A stretch of DNA of 45,842 nt from Bacteroidaceae bacterium (GTDB taxonomy: Bacteria; Bacteroidota; Bacteroidia; Bacteroidales; Bacteroidaceae): NCBI GenBank assembly GCA_016302965.1, contig JAEDMP010000008.1:1-45842 (forward strand), given 5' to 3'. Below are positions 25,683 to 33,392 of this stretch, in pieces. The position numbers were made by a program, and so were the translations under genes. The notes below the pieces were generated by a model. That model ran no database searches. It saw only the letters and a program-made list of their open reading frames with translations, and was not told the DNA's origin. How positions within the stretch are numbered: the stretch's first letter is position 1; every line of letters starts with the position of its first letter.

Positions 25683-26540
25683 ATGAATATTCTGATTACA
25701 GGCTGCAACGGCCAACTGGGCAACGAGATGCAGCTGCTCGAGAAAGAGAACCCGCAACACTGTTATTTCAATACCGACGTGGCCGAACTGGACATCACCA
25801 ACCAGCTGGCCGTTGACGATTTCGTGCAGCGCAATGCCATCGACTGCATCGTGAACTGTGCCGCCTATACCGCCGTCGACAAGGCAGAGAGCAACAAGGA
25901 ACTCTGCACCACCCTCAACACCCTGGCTCCTGCCTATCTGGCCGCCGCTGTGGCCAAGCGTGGGGGCAGCATCATCCAGGTGTCTACCGACTATGTGTTC
26001 GACGGCACCCACCATACCCCTTATGTCGAGACCGATACCCCGGCTCCCGACAGCGTCTATGGCAGCACCAAACTGGCCGGCGAGCTCGGCGTGCAGAAAT
26101 TCTGCCCCAACGCGATGATTATCCGCACGGCATGGCTCTACAGCATCTATGGCAACAACTTCGTGAAGACGATGATCCGTCTCGGCAAGGAGAAGTCCGA
26201 ACTGGGAGTCATCTTCGACCAGATTGGCACCCCCACCTATGCCGCCGATCTCGCCTCGGTCATCATGACCGCCATCAACCAGGGCGTGAAGCCCGGTGTC
26301 TACCATTTCTCCAACGAGGGCGTGACCAGCTGGTATGACTTCACCAAGGCCATCCACCGCCTGGCCGGCATCACCACCTGCCACGTGAAACCCCTCCACA
26401 CCTCCGAATATCCCACGCCAGCCAACCGTCCCGCCTACAGCGTGCTCGACAAGACCAAGATCAAGGAGGCCTACGGTGTGGAGATTCCCCACTGGGAAGC
26501 GTCGCTGGCCCGCTGTGTCAGCCTGCTGATGGCCGAATAA
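25683..26540 (+). CDS. rfbD: dTDP-4-dehydrorhamnose reductase
   Basis: RfbD/RmlD (285 aa) reduces dTDP-4-dehydrorhamnose to dTDP-L-rhamnose for surface polysaccharides. The NAD(P)-binding motif is ITGCNGQLGNEMQ at the N-terminus; NCAAYTAVDKAE, STDYVFDGTHHTPY and the catalytic YGSTKLAGE (Tyr and Lys of the short-chain dehydrogenase pair) follow; RTAWLYSIYGNNFVKTM is also typical. The other rml genes are not in the window. It is spaced 37 and 46 bases from its same-strand neighbours. Confidence 0.96.
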   Translation: MNILITGCNGQLGNEMQLLEKENPQHCYFNTDVAELDITNQLAVDDFVQRNAIDCIVNCAAYTAVDKAESNKELCTTLNTLAPAYLAAAVAKRGGSIIQVSTDYVFDGTHHTPYVETDTPAPDSVYGSTKLAGELGVQKFCPNAMIIRTAWLYSIYGNNFVKTMIRLGKEKSELGVIFDQIGTPTYAADLASVIMTAINQGVKPGVYHFSNEGVTSWYDFTKAIHRLAGITTCHVKPLHTSEYPTPANRPAYSVLDKTKIKEAYGVEIPHWEASLARCVSLLMAE

Positions 26541-26586
26541 GGCCCCATCCGCATGACAGACATCCCCACCATTATCCCGAACGATT

Positions 26587-28155
26587 ATGAACCAAGAGAT
26601 AGAAAGAAGAAGAACCTTTGCGATCATATCGCACCCCGACGCGGGCAAGACCACGCTGACGGAGAAATTCCTGCTCTTCGGTGGTCAGATACAAGTGGCC
26701 GGTGCCGTGAAGAGCAACAAAATCAGAAAGACAGCCACCTCCGACTGGATGGACATCGAGAAACAGCGCGGTATCTCGGTTTCCACCTCGGTGATGGAGT
26801 TCGACTACCACGACTATAAGGTCAACATCCTCGACACCCCGGGTCACCAGGACTTTGCCGAAGACACCTTCCGCACGCTCACCGCTGTAGACTCGGCCAT
26901 CATCGTGGTCGACGGTGCCAAGGGCGTGGAGACGCAGACGCGCAAACTCATGACCGTCTGCCGTATGCGCAAGACCCCCGTCATCATCTTCATCAACAAG
27001 ATGGACCGCGAGGGCCGCGACCCCTTCGACCTGCTCGACGAGCTGGAGAAGGAACTCGAGATCAAAGTGCGCCCCCTGAGCTGGCCCATCAACCAGGGCT
27101 CGAAGTTCAAGGGCGTCTACAATATCTATGAGCAGAAACTCGACCTCTTCACCCCCGACAAGCAACGCGTGACGGAGAAGGTGGAGGTGGACATCCACAG
27201 CGAGGAACTCGACAGCAGGGTGGGAGAGACGGATGCCGCCAAACTGCGCGACGACCTCGAACTGGTGGACGGTGTCTATCCCGACTTCCAGGTGGACGAC
27301 TACCGGGAGGCCGAGGTGGCCCCCGTGTTCTTCGGTTCGGCCCTCAACAATTTCGGTGTGCAGGAACTGCTCAACTGCTTCGTCGAGATAGCCCCCAGTC
27401 CTCGTCCCACCAAGGCCGAGGAGCGCATGGTGAGTCCCGAGGAGGGCAAGTTCACGGGCTTCATCTTCAAGATTACCGCCAACATCGACCCCAACCACCG
27501 CTCCTGCATCGCCTTCTGCAAGGTGTGCAGCGGCAAGTTCCAGCGCAACCAGCCCTACCTGCATGTGCGTCAGGGCAAGACGCTCCGCTTCTCGTCGCCC
27601 ACCCAGTTCATGGCGCAGCGCAAGAGTACCATCGACGAGGCCTGGCCGGGCGACATCGTCGGTCTGCCCGACAACGGCATCTTCAAGATTGGCGACACGC
27701 TCACCGAGGGCGAACAGCTCCATTTCCGTGGACTGCCGAGTTTCTCGCCCGAACTGTTCAAGTATATCGAGAATGCCGACCCGATGAAGGCCAAGCAGCT
27801 GCAGAAAGGTATCGACCAGCTGATGGACGAGGGTGTGGCCCAGCTCTTTGTCAACCAGTTCAACGGCCGCAAGATTGTGGGCACCGTGGGCCAGCTGCAG
27901 TTCGAGGTCATCCAGTACCGCTTGGAGAACGAGTACAACGCCAAGTGCCGCTGGGAGCCTGTCCACCTCTACAAGGCGTGCTGGATAGAGAGCGACGACG
28001 AGCAGGAGCTCGAGAACTTCAAGAAGCGCAAGTATCAGTATATGGCCAAGGACAAGGATGGCCGCGATGTGTTCCTCGCCGACAGCGGCTATGTGCTCTC
28101 GATGGCGCAGGAAGACTTCAAACATATCAAGTTCCATTTCACCAGTGAGTTCTAA
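26587..28155 (+). CDS. prfC: Peptide chain release factor 3
   Basis: RF3 (522 aa), a translational GTPase that recycles release factors 1 and 2 from the ribosome. It has G1 SHPDAGKTTLTEKFL near residue 17, G3 DTPGHQDF near 83, G4 NKMDREGRDP near 137, and the RF3-specific RGISVSTSVM switch region. The C-terminal domain includes GRKIVGTVGQLQFEVIQYRL. Length equals the family norm. tsaC-like sequence begins only six bases after its stop, indicating co-transcription. Confidence 0.97.
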   Translation: MNQEIERRRTFAIISHPDAGKTTLTEKFLLFGGQIQVAGAVKSNKIRKTATSDWMDIEKQRGISVSTSVMEFDYHDYKVNILDTPGHQDFAEDTFRTLTAVDSAIIVVDGAKGVETQTRKLMTVCRMRKTPVIIFINKMDREGRDPFDLLDELEKELEIKVRPLSWPINQGSKFKGVYNIYEQKLDLFTPDKQRVTEKVEVDIHSEELDSRVGETDAAKLRDDLELVDGVYPDFQVDDYREAEVAPVFFGSALNNFGVQELLNCFVEIAPSPRPTKAEERMVSPEEGKFTGFIFKITANIDPNHRSCIAFCKVCSGKFQRNQPYLHVRQGKTLRFSSPTQFMAQRKSTIDEAWPGDIVGLPDNGIFKIGDTLTEGEQLHFRGLPSFSPELFKYIENADPMKAKQLQKGIDQLMDEGVAQLFVNQFNGRKIVGTVGQLQFEVIQYRLENEYNAKCRWEPVHLYKACWIESDDEQELENFKKRKYQYMAKDKDGRDVFLADSGYVLSMAQEDFKHIKFHFTSEF

Positions 28156-28161
28156 TCAGAC

Positions 28162-28731
28162 ATGAAGACAGAAGACGATATCAGACAGGCGGTGGAGGTG
28201 ATGCGCCGGGGCGGCGTCATCCTTTATCCCACCGACACCGTATGGGGGCTGGGCTGCGATGCTACCAATGCCGAGGCCGTGGCCCGTATCTACCGCATCA
28301 AGCAGCGCGACGACTCGAAGGCGATGATCTGCTTAGTCGACAGCGATGCCCGCGTGCAGCGCTATGTGCGCGATGTGCCGTCGGTGGCATGGGACCTCTT
28401 CGAGTATGCCGACAAACCCACCACGCTCATCCTCGACGGTGCGGTGAATCTCGCCCCCAACCTGGTGGGTGGGGATGGCAGCATCGCCATCCGCATCACG
28501 CGCGAAGACTTCTCGCGTGAGCTCTGCTACCGGATGCAGAAGCCCGTGGTGTCCACCTCGGCCAACATCTCCGGCGAGCCCGCCGCCCAGAACTATTGTG
28601 ACATCCCCGCCGCCATCCTCGAGGCCGTAGACTATGTCTGCTTCAGCCGTCGTGGTGAGCACAAGCCCCACAAGCCCTCGGCCATCATCCGCTTGGGCAA
28701 GGGCGGCGAGGTGGCCATCATCCGCAAGTAA
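28162..28731 (+). CDS. L-threonylcarbamoyladenylate synthase (Sua5/YrdC/TsaC family)
   Basis: A 189-aa protein that makes threonylcarbamoyl-AMP from threonine, bicarbonate and ATP, the first step of t6A37 modification in tRNA. The YrdC motif is seen as GGVILYPTDTVWGLGCDATN, then RIYRIKQRDDSKAMICLV, and later STSANISGEPA. It is the short form without the Sua5 C-terminal domain. Its neighbours prfC and fmt also serve translation, and trmO, which methylates t6A, is encoded elsewhere in the window. Confidence 0.94.
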   Translation: MKTEDDIRQAVEVMRRGGVILYPTDTVWGLGCDATNAEAVARIYRIKQRDDSKAMICLVDSDARVQRYVRDVPSVAWDLFEYADKPTTLILDGAVNLAPNLVGGDGSIAIRITREDFSRELCYRMQKPVVSTSANISGEPAAQNYCDIPAAILEAVDYVCFSRRGEHKPHKPSAIIRLGKGGEVAIIRK

Positions 28732-28743
28732 ACCATCATCCGC

Positions 28744-30540
28744 ATGGATATCACTGAACAGCCAACCCTTCTCGACCGACTGCTGCAATGGCGCGAGGAA
28801 CACCTCAGCGAGCGCACGTTTGTGCTGATGCTCGCCGTGCTGGTGGGCTTCTTCTGTGCCGTGGCGGCCTTCCTGCTCCATGGTCTCATCAATGAGATAG
28901 GGGCGATGCTCACGGGACGTTTCCATAGCGGAAGCGCCAACTGGCTCTTCCTGGTCTATCCCGTCATCGGTATCTATCTCACGTCGCTCTTTGTGCGCTA
29001 TGTGGTCAAAGACAATATCAGCCATGGCATCACCCGCATCCTCTATGCCATCAGTAGCAAGCGCAGCCGTCTGCCCGGCCACAACTGCTGGTCGTCGGTG
29101 ATTGCTTCGGCCATCACCATCGGCTTCGGTGGTTCGGTGGGAGCCGAGGCTCCCATCGTGCTCACGGGTTCTGCCATCGGTTCCAACCTGGGCAAACTCT
29201 TCCGCCTGGACAACAAGACCCTCATGCTACTCGTGGGCTGCGGCTCCGCAGGTGCCATTGCCGGCATCTTCAAGGCCCCCATCGCTGGTCTGGTGTTCAC
29301 CCTCGAGGTGCTCATGATCGACCTCACCATGGCATCGCTGCTGCCCATCCTGCTCTCCTGTGTCACCGCCTGCTGTTTCACCTATATCTTCCGTGGGTCC
29401 GACGTGCTCTTCTCGTTCACGATGGACAGCCCCTGGGTGGTGGAGCGCGTTCCGGGTAATATCCTGCTGGGTATAGCCTGTGGACTGGTGAGCCTTTATT
29501 TCATCCGCACGATGACCTATTGCGAGGGCATCTTTGCCCGCTTCAAGGATCGCCCCTACGTGAAACTCGCCCTGGGTGGTCTGACGCTGAGCACCCTCAT
29601 CTTCCTCTTCCCTTCGCTTTATGGCGAGGGCTACCGCGACATCAACCTTCTGCTCAACGGCCGTTCGGAAGCTGACTGGAACCAGATTCTCAACCACTCG
29701 CTCTTTGCGGGCAGTGCCGACCTGCTCATCCTCTATATCGCCTTGGTGCTGTTCACCAAGGTGGTGGCCACCTCGGCCACCAATGGCGGTGGCGGTTGTG
29801 GCGGAACCTTTGCTCCCAGCCTTTTCATCGGTTGCTTCACGGGCTTCCTCTTTGCCCATCTGTGGAACCTCTACGAGTTGGGAGTGTATCTGCCAGAGAA
29901 GAATTTCGCCCTTCTGGGCATGGCTGGGGTGATGTCGGGTGTGATGCACGCGCCTCTCACGGGCATCTTCCTTATTGCCGAGATTACGGGAGGCTACGAC
30001 CTGTTCCTGCCACTGATGATTGTGAGCGTATTCTCCTATCTCACCATCAGCCTCTTCGAGCCCCACAGCATCTATGGCATGCGTCTGGCCAAGCAGGGCC
30101 GGCTCATTACCCATCACACCGACAACGCCGTGCTCACACTCATGAGTCTGCACAGCGTCATCGACAAGAATTATCTGGCCGTGAGTCCCGACACCGATCT
30201 CGGCGACATCGTCAACAAGATCAGCCGCAGCCGCCACGATATCCTGCCCGTGCTCGATGCCGCCGGCAACCTCAAGGGCGAGATTGTCATCAACAAGATA
30301 CGCCACCTCGTGTTCCGCATCGAGCTCTACCACCATTTCCGTGCCGAGCAACTCATGATTCAGCCAGCCGCCACGCTTTCCGACAGTGCGCCGATGACCG
30401 AGGTGATGAAGACCTTCGACCGCACCCATACCGAATGGTTGCCCGTGCTCGATGCCGACCAGCACCTGTGTGGTTACATCTCTCGTCGCAAGATGCTGGG
30501 CATGTACCGCAAGATGGTGGCCGATATGAGTGAGGAGTAA
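28744..30540 (+). CDS. ClC-family chloride channel or antiporter with CBS domains
   Basis: A 598-aa inner-membrane protein of the ClC family with two C-terminal CBS domains (about residues 460-595), which in relatives sense nucleotides. Core motifs are GGSVGAEAPIV near residue 135 with the gating glutamate, GSAGAIAGIFKAPIAG near 165, and GGGCGGTFAPSLFIGC near 350. The usual anion-selectivity motif GSGIP is replaced here by SHGIT near residue 100, so chloride specificity should not be assumed. It starts 12 bases after the tsaC-like gene and precedes fmt by 33 bases. Confidence 0.92.
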   Translation: MDITEQPTLLDRLLQWREEHLSERTFVLMLAVLVGFFCAVAAFLLHGLINEIGAMLTGRFHSGSANWLFLVYPVIGIYLTSLFVRYVVKDNISHGITRILYAISSKRSRLPGHNCWSSVIASAITIGFGGSVGAEAPIVLTGSAIGSNLGKLFRLDNKTLMLLVGCGSAGAIAGIFKAPIAGLVFTLEVLMIDLTMASLLPILLSCVTACCFTYIFRGSDVLFSFTMDSPWVVERVPGNILLGIACGLVSLYFIRTMTYCEGIFARFKDRPYVKLALGGLTLSTLIFLFPSLYGEGYRDINLLLNGRSEADWNQILNHSLFAGSADLLILYIALVLFTKVVATSATNGGGGCGGTFAPSLFIGCFTGFLFAHLWNLYELGVYLPEKNFALLGMAGVMSGVMHAPLTGIFLIAEITGGYDLFLPLMIVSVFSYLTISLFEPHSIYGMRLAKQGRLITHHTDNAVLTLMSLHSVIDKNYLAVSPDTDLGDIVNKISRSRHDILPVLDAAGNLKGEIVINKIRHLVFRIELYHHFRAEQLMIQPAATLSDSAPMTEVMKTFDRTHTEWLPVLDADQHLCGYISRRKMLGMYRKMVADMSEE

Positions 30541-30573
30541 TCCTATATACCTAATTATATTGATACTGCAACA

Positions 30574-31557
30574 ATGAAGAAAGAAGACTTGAAAATCATA
30601 TTCATGGGCACTCCCGAGTTTGCCGTGGAGACCCTCGATGCCTTAGTCACCAATGGCTATCAGGTGGTGGCCGTGGTCACCCAGCCCGACAAGCCCGTGG
30701 GGCGTCACGGCAGTGTGCTGCAGGCTCCTCCCGTGAAACAGTATGCGCTGGACCATGGCATTCCTGTGCTCCAGCCGGTGAAGATGAAGGACGAGGCCTT
30801 CCTCAGCGAACTGCGCTCCTATGGGGCCAACCTGCAGGTGGTCGTGGCCTTCCGCATGTTGCCCGAGGTGGTGTGGGCGATGCCCTCGCTCGGCACCTTC
30901 AATGTGCATGCCGCCCTGCTGCCCCAGTACCGCGGTGCCGCCCCCATCAACTGGGCGGTCATCGAGGGCGAGACCGCCACGGGTGTCACCACCTTCTTCC
31001 TCGACCATGATATCGACACGGGTCGAATCATCCTGCAGGAGCCTTTCGCCATCCCCGATGAGGCCGATGTGGAGTATGTCTACGACGGTCTCATGCGGCT
31101 CGGTGCCGGCCTCTGCCTGAAGACGCTCGACAAGATTGTCGAGAGTGGCGGGCAGCCCCCTTCCATCGCCCAGGACGAACTCGTCACGCGACTGGACGGT
31201 GAACTCCATCATGCCCCCAAACTCTTCAAGGAGACCTGTCTCATCAACTGGCAGCAACCCCAGAAACGCATCTACGACTTCGTGCGCGGCCTCAGTCCCT
31301 ATCCCGGGGCCTGGACCACGCTCCACACCCCCGACGGCAAGCAGGCCGTGCTCAAGATCTACAAGACCGCGAAGACCTCGCGGCCCGCCGACGGCTTGCA
31401 GCCCGGCGAACTCGTGGTGGAGCGCCGCCAGCTCTATGTGGCCACCGCCGACGGTTTGCTCCAACTGGTCGAACTGCAGTTGGCCGGCAAGAAGCGCATG
31501 ACCGCCGACAGTTTCGTCAACGGCATGAAGGGACTGGATGCCAGTCGTGTGGAATAA
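30574..31557 (+). CDS. fmt: Methionyl-tRNA formyltransferase
   Basis: Fmt (327 aa) formylates initiator methionyl-tRNA with 10-formyl-tetrahydrofolate. It starts IIFMGTPEFAVETLDAL after a short lead, has the folate and catalytic region FNVHAALLPQYRGAAPINWAVI near residue 110 (Asn and His) and the DHDIDTGRIILQE loop with the catalytic Asp. The C-terminal tRNA-binding domain includes RGLSPYPGAWTT. Length agrees with the family. Confidence 0.97.
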   Translation: MKKEDLKIIFMGTPEFAVETLDALVTNGYQVVAVVTQPDKPVGRHGSVLQAPPVKQYALDHGIPVLQPVKMKDEAFLSELRSYGANLQVVVAFRMLPEVVWAMPSLGTFNVHAALLPQYRGAAPINWAVIEGETATGVTTFFLDHDIDTGRIILQEPFAIPDEADVEYVYDGLMRLGAGLCLKTLDKIVESGGQPPSIAQDELVTRLDGELHHAPKLFKETCLINWQQPQKRIYDFVRGLSPYPGAWTTLHTPDGKQAVLKIYKTAKTSRPADGLQPGELVVERRQLYVATADGLLQLVELQLAGKKRMTADSFVNGMKGLDASRVE

Positions 31558-31568
31558 GTAAGGGGGCT

Positions 31569-31613
31569 GAATAAAAAAAACAGCTTGAATAAAAAAAACA
31601 GCTTGAATAAAAA
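31569..31613. repeat. 18-bp A-rich tandem repeat downstream of fmt
   Basis: GAATAAAAAAAACAGCTT occurs twice head to tail (31569-31586, 31587-31604) and then a third time in part. It lies 12 bases after the fmt stop in non-coding sequence. Beyond it, up to 31743, I see only A/T-rich sequence with no confident promoter. Confidence 0.85.
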
Positions 31614-31743
31614 ATCGGTCGAAAGATATAATAATCGCTGCTTCTTTGCGTTTTCTAAATAAATGCGGCTGGGATGGATGAGGCTCCCCGTGAGCCGACC
31701 GCCGTGGCCGCCAATTATCCATTCACCAATCAAAGAGCAGCCT

Positions 31744-31872
31744 ATGGCATATTTTACTCCCGAGAACCAAGGCCCCAAGGCCAGTACCATCCGTTTCATC
31801 AAACAGTTGGCCCACAGCTACCGGGTCATGAGACTGTCCGACGGCACCACCGTCTCCTTCTGTCTCAATTAA
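31744..31872 (+). CDS. Tiny hypothetical protein
   Basis: A possible 42-aa protein starting MAYFTPENQGPKASTIRFI and ending VSFCLN. It is basic in the middle, helical by eye, and reads in the same direction as fmt and rpe, ending 62 bases before rpe. The frame is open further upstream to 31663, but the ATG at 31744 gives the more protein-like sequence. Short proteins of this general form ending in CLN occur in Bacteroidales as far as I recall, but I cannot verify that here. Function unknown. Confidence 0.5.
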   Translation: MAYFTPENQGPKASTIRFIKQLAHSYRVMRLSDGTTVSFCLN

Positions 31873-31934
31873 TACAAGCGCAAGCAAAAGCGCGTATCAA
31901 CTAACGAAACATTCGGCAAGGAACAACGATTCTT

Positions 31935-32582
31935 ATGACAATATTATCACCCTCATTACTGGCGGCCGATTTCCTGCATCTCGACAGCGAAATCGACATG
32001 ATCAACCGGAGCGAGGCCGACTGGCTCCATCTGGATGTGATGGACGGCGTGTTTGTGCCCAACATCTCCTTTGGCTTCCCTGTGCTCGAGGCAGTGGCCA
32101 GCAAATGTAAGAAACCCTTGGATGTGCATTTCATGATTGTACATCCCGAACAATACATCCGTCAGACGGCCAAGCTGGGCGCGATGATGATGAATGTACA
32201 CTACGAGGCCTGCGTGCATCTTCACCGTACGCTCCAGGAGATTCACCAGGCCGGCATGAAGGCCGGCGTGACCCTCAATCCCGCCACCCCCGTTGAGGTG
32301 CTCGAAGACATCCTGTGCGATGTCGACATGGTTCTGCTGATGAGCGTCAACCCCGGCTTCGGCGGTCAGGCCTTCATCGAAAACACCCTCGACAAGGTGA
32401 AACGCCTCCGTGCCATGATTGCCCGCAAGGGTCTCTCCACGCTCATCGAGGTGGATGGAGGCGTGCAGGCCGAGACCGCCCCCCGTCTGGTAGCCGCAGG
32501 CGTGGATGTGCTGGTGAGCGGCAGTTATGTCTTCAGGAGCGCCGACCCCGAGGCCACCATCCGCCAGTTGCGCCAGCTGTAG
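31935..32582 (+). CDS. rpe: Ribulose-phosphate 3-epimerase
   Basis: Rpe (215 aa) interconverts ribulose-5-phosphate and xylulose-5-phosphate in the pentose phosphate pathway. It shows the barrel motifs SPSLLAADFLHL at the N-terminus, DWLHLDVMDGVFVPN near residue 33 with the metal-binding His and catalytic Asp, LDVHFMIVHPEQY, LMSVNPGFGGQAF near 137, and the second catalytic Asp in IEVDGGVQ. Its 3' end forms one arm of a hairpin with sequence before the convergent sigma-factor gene. Confidence 0.97.
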   Translation: MTILSPSLLAADFLHLDSEIDMINRSEADWLHLDVMDGVFVPNISFGFPVLEAVASKCKKPLDVHFMIVHPEQYIRQTAKLGAMMMNVHYEACVHLHRTLQEIHQAGMKAGVTLNPATPVEVLEDILCDVDMVLLMSVNPGFGGQAFIENTLDKVKRLRAMIARKGLSTLIEVDGGVQAETAPRLVAAGVDVLVSGSYVFRSADPEATIRQLRQL

Positions 32583-32611
32583 CCCGCCAGCTGGCTTTCA
32601 GGAAACCTGAA
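32572..32611. terminator. Possible hairpins between rpe and the sigma-factor gene
   Basis: GCCAGCTG (32572-32579) pairs with CAGCTGGC (32588-32595) over an 8-base loop; TTCAGG (32597-32602) pairs with CCTGAA (32606-32611). Both lie where two convergent genes meet, partly within coding sequence. There is no strong T-run, so this is a tentative terminator. Confidence 0.4.
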
Positions 32612-33194
32612 GGGTGATTTGGTTCTCACGTGCCATCTTGCGCATGTTGAGAATGGCATATCTCATGCGTCCGAGCGAGGTGTTGATGCTCACGCCCGTA
32701 ATCTCTGCAATCTCCTTGAACGAGAGGTTCTGGTAATAGCGCATATAGACCACCTCGCGCTGGGGCGTGGGCAGATTTTCCATCAGCCGTTTCACGTCCT
32801 TGAGCACCTGTGTCTTGACGATCTCGTCCTCATGGTTGCTCTGCACCACCGATTGCACGCTCAGGTTGCGCAGGTCGTTGTCGTGGGTAGGCTCTACAAT
32901 ATTCTCGTTTTTCTGCATCCTGTATTGGTCCATGATGATGTTGTGGGCAATACGGATCATCCAATAGCTGAACTTTCCGCTATTGGTGTACCTGCCTTCC
33001 TGCAGATTCACGATAATCTTGACGAAGGTATCCTGAAAGATGTCGTTGGCTATTTCGCTGTTGCCCACGACAAAGAGGATATAGTCATAGAGTTTCGACT
33101 CATTGCGTGTGAGCAGTTCATCGAAAGCCTGATTGTCTCCATCGGTATATCGTAAGGCCAACTCCTCGTTGGTCATACAATCATATTTTTTCAT
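32598..33194 (-). CDS. ECF-type RNA polymerase sigma factor, stand-alone
   Basis: A 198-aa sigma-70 family protein of the ECF type. Region 2 is visible around residues 25-95 (DIFQDTFVKIIVNL, FSYWMIRIAHNIIMDQYR), and region 4 around 140-190 (LPTPQREVVYMRYYQNLSFKEIAEITGVS, quoted in part: QREVVYMRYYQNLSFKEIAE). A polar 40-residue linker joins them. No anti-sigma factor, SusC/D genes or peptidase is adjacent, unlike the polysaccharide-linked ECF factors of Bacteroidetes. The predicted promoter leaves a leader of about 80 bases. Start at 33194; an internal ATG six codons later (MTNEELALRY) is also possible. The target regulon is unknown. Confidence 0.93.
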   Translation of the reverse strand: MKKYDCMTNEELALRYTDGDNQAFDELLTRNESKLYDYILFVVGNSEIANDIFQDTFVKIIVNLQEGRYTNSGKFSYWMIRIAHNIIMDQYRMQKNENIVEPTHDNDLRNLSVQSVVQSNHEDEIVKTQVLKDVKRLMENLPTPQREVVYMRYYQNLSFKEIAEITGVSINTSLGRMRYAILNMRKMARENQITLQVS

Positions 33195-33281
33195 TGTTCA
33201 TTACTTTTTTGTGAAGTAAAGTATGTCGATAGGCAATAGGTTTTGATGATGAAAATAGAGATAAATGAGTTGAAATCGTTG

Positions 33282-33313
33282 CAAAAGTAAGGAATTTTAT
33301 CCAAGTATCCAAA
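33282..33313 (-). promoter_or_regulatory. Bacteroidetes-type promoter for the sigma-factor gene
   Basis: On the minus strand TTTG (33313-33310), a 20-base spacer and TACTTTTG (33289-33282) followed by C fit the consensus. Transcription would begin near 33275, about 80 bases before the ATG, so the leader has room for regulation. Confidence 0.7.
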
Positions 33314-33354
33314 TTATTCCGCTTAAAATTGCCCTTCTTCCCCCATTTTTTTAT

Positions 33355-33363
33355 TATCTTTGC
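33355..33363 (+). promoter_or_regulatory. -7 box for the kinase/nucleotidyltransferase fusion
   Basis: TATCTTTGC matches TAnnTTTGY. A TTG at 33329-33331 lies 23 bases upstream, a little far. The box overlaps a possible TTG start at 33360, supporting the ATG at 33393 as the true start. Confidence 0.6.
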
Positions 33364-33392
33364 AAAAAATTAAAAATCTAAACTCTCTGTTC

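Noticed and set aside
26572..28137. 521-codon open frame antisense to prfC
   Set aside because: It mirrors prfC, whose translation has all RF3 motifs. G+C-rich codon use leaves few stops in the opposite strand, and the antisense product is His/Leu/Val-rich without recognisable domains. Long antisense frames at 12979-14268, 15667-16980 and 29227-30465 are rejected for the same reason.
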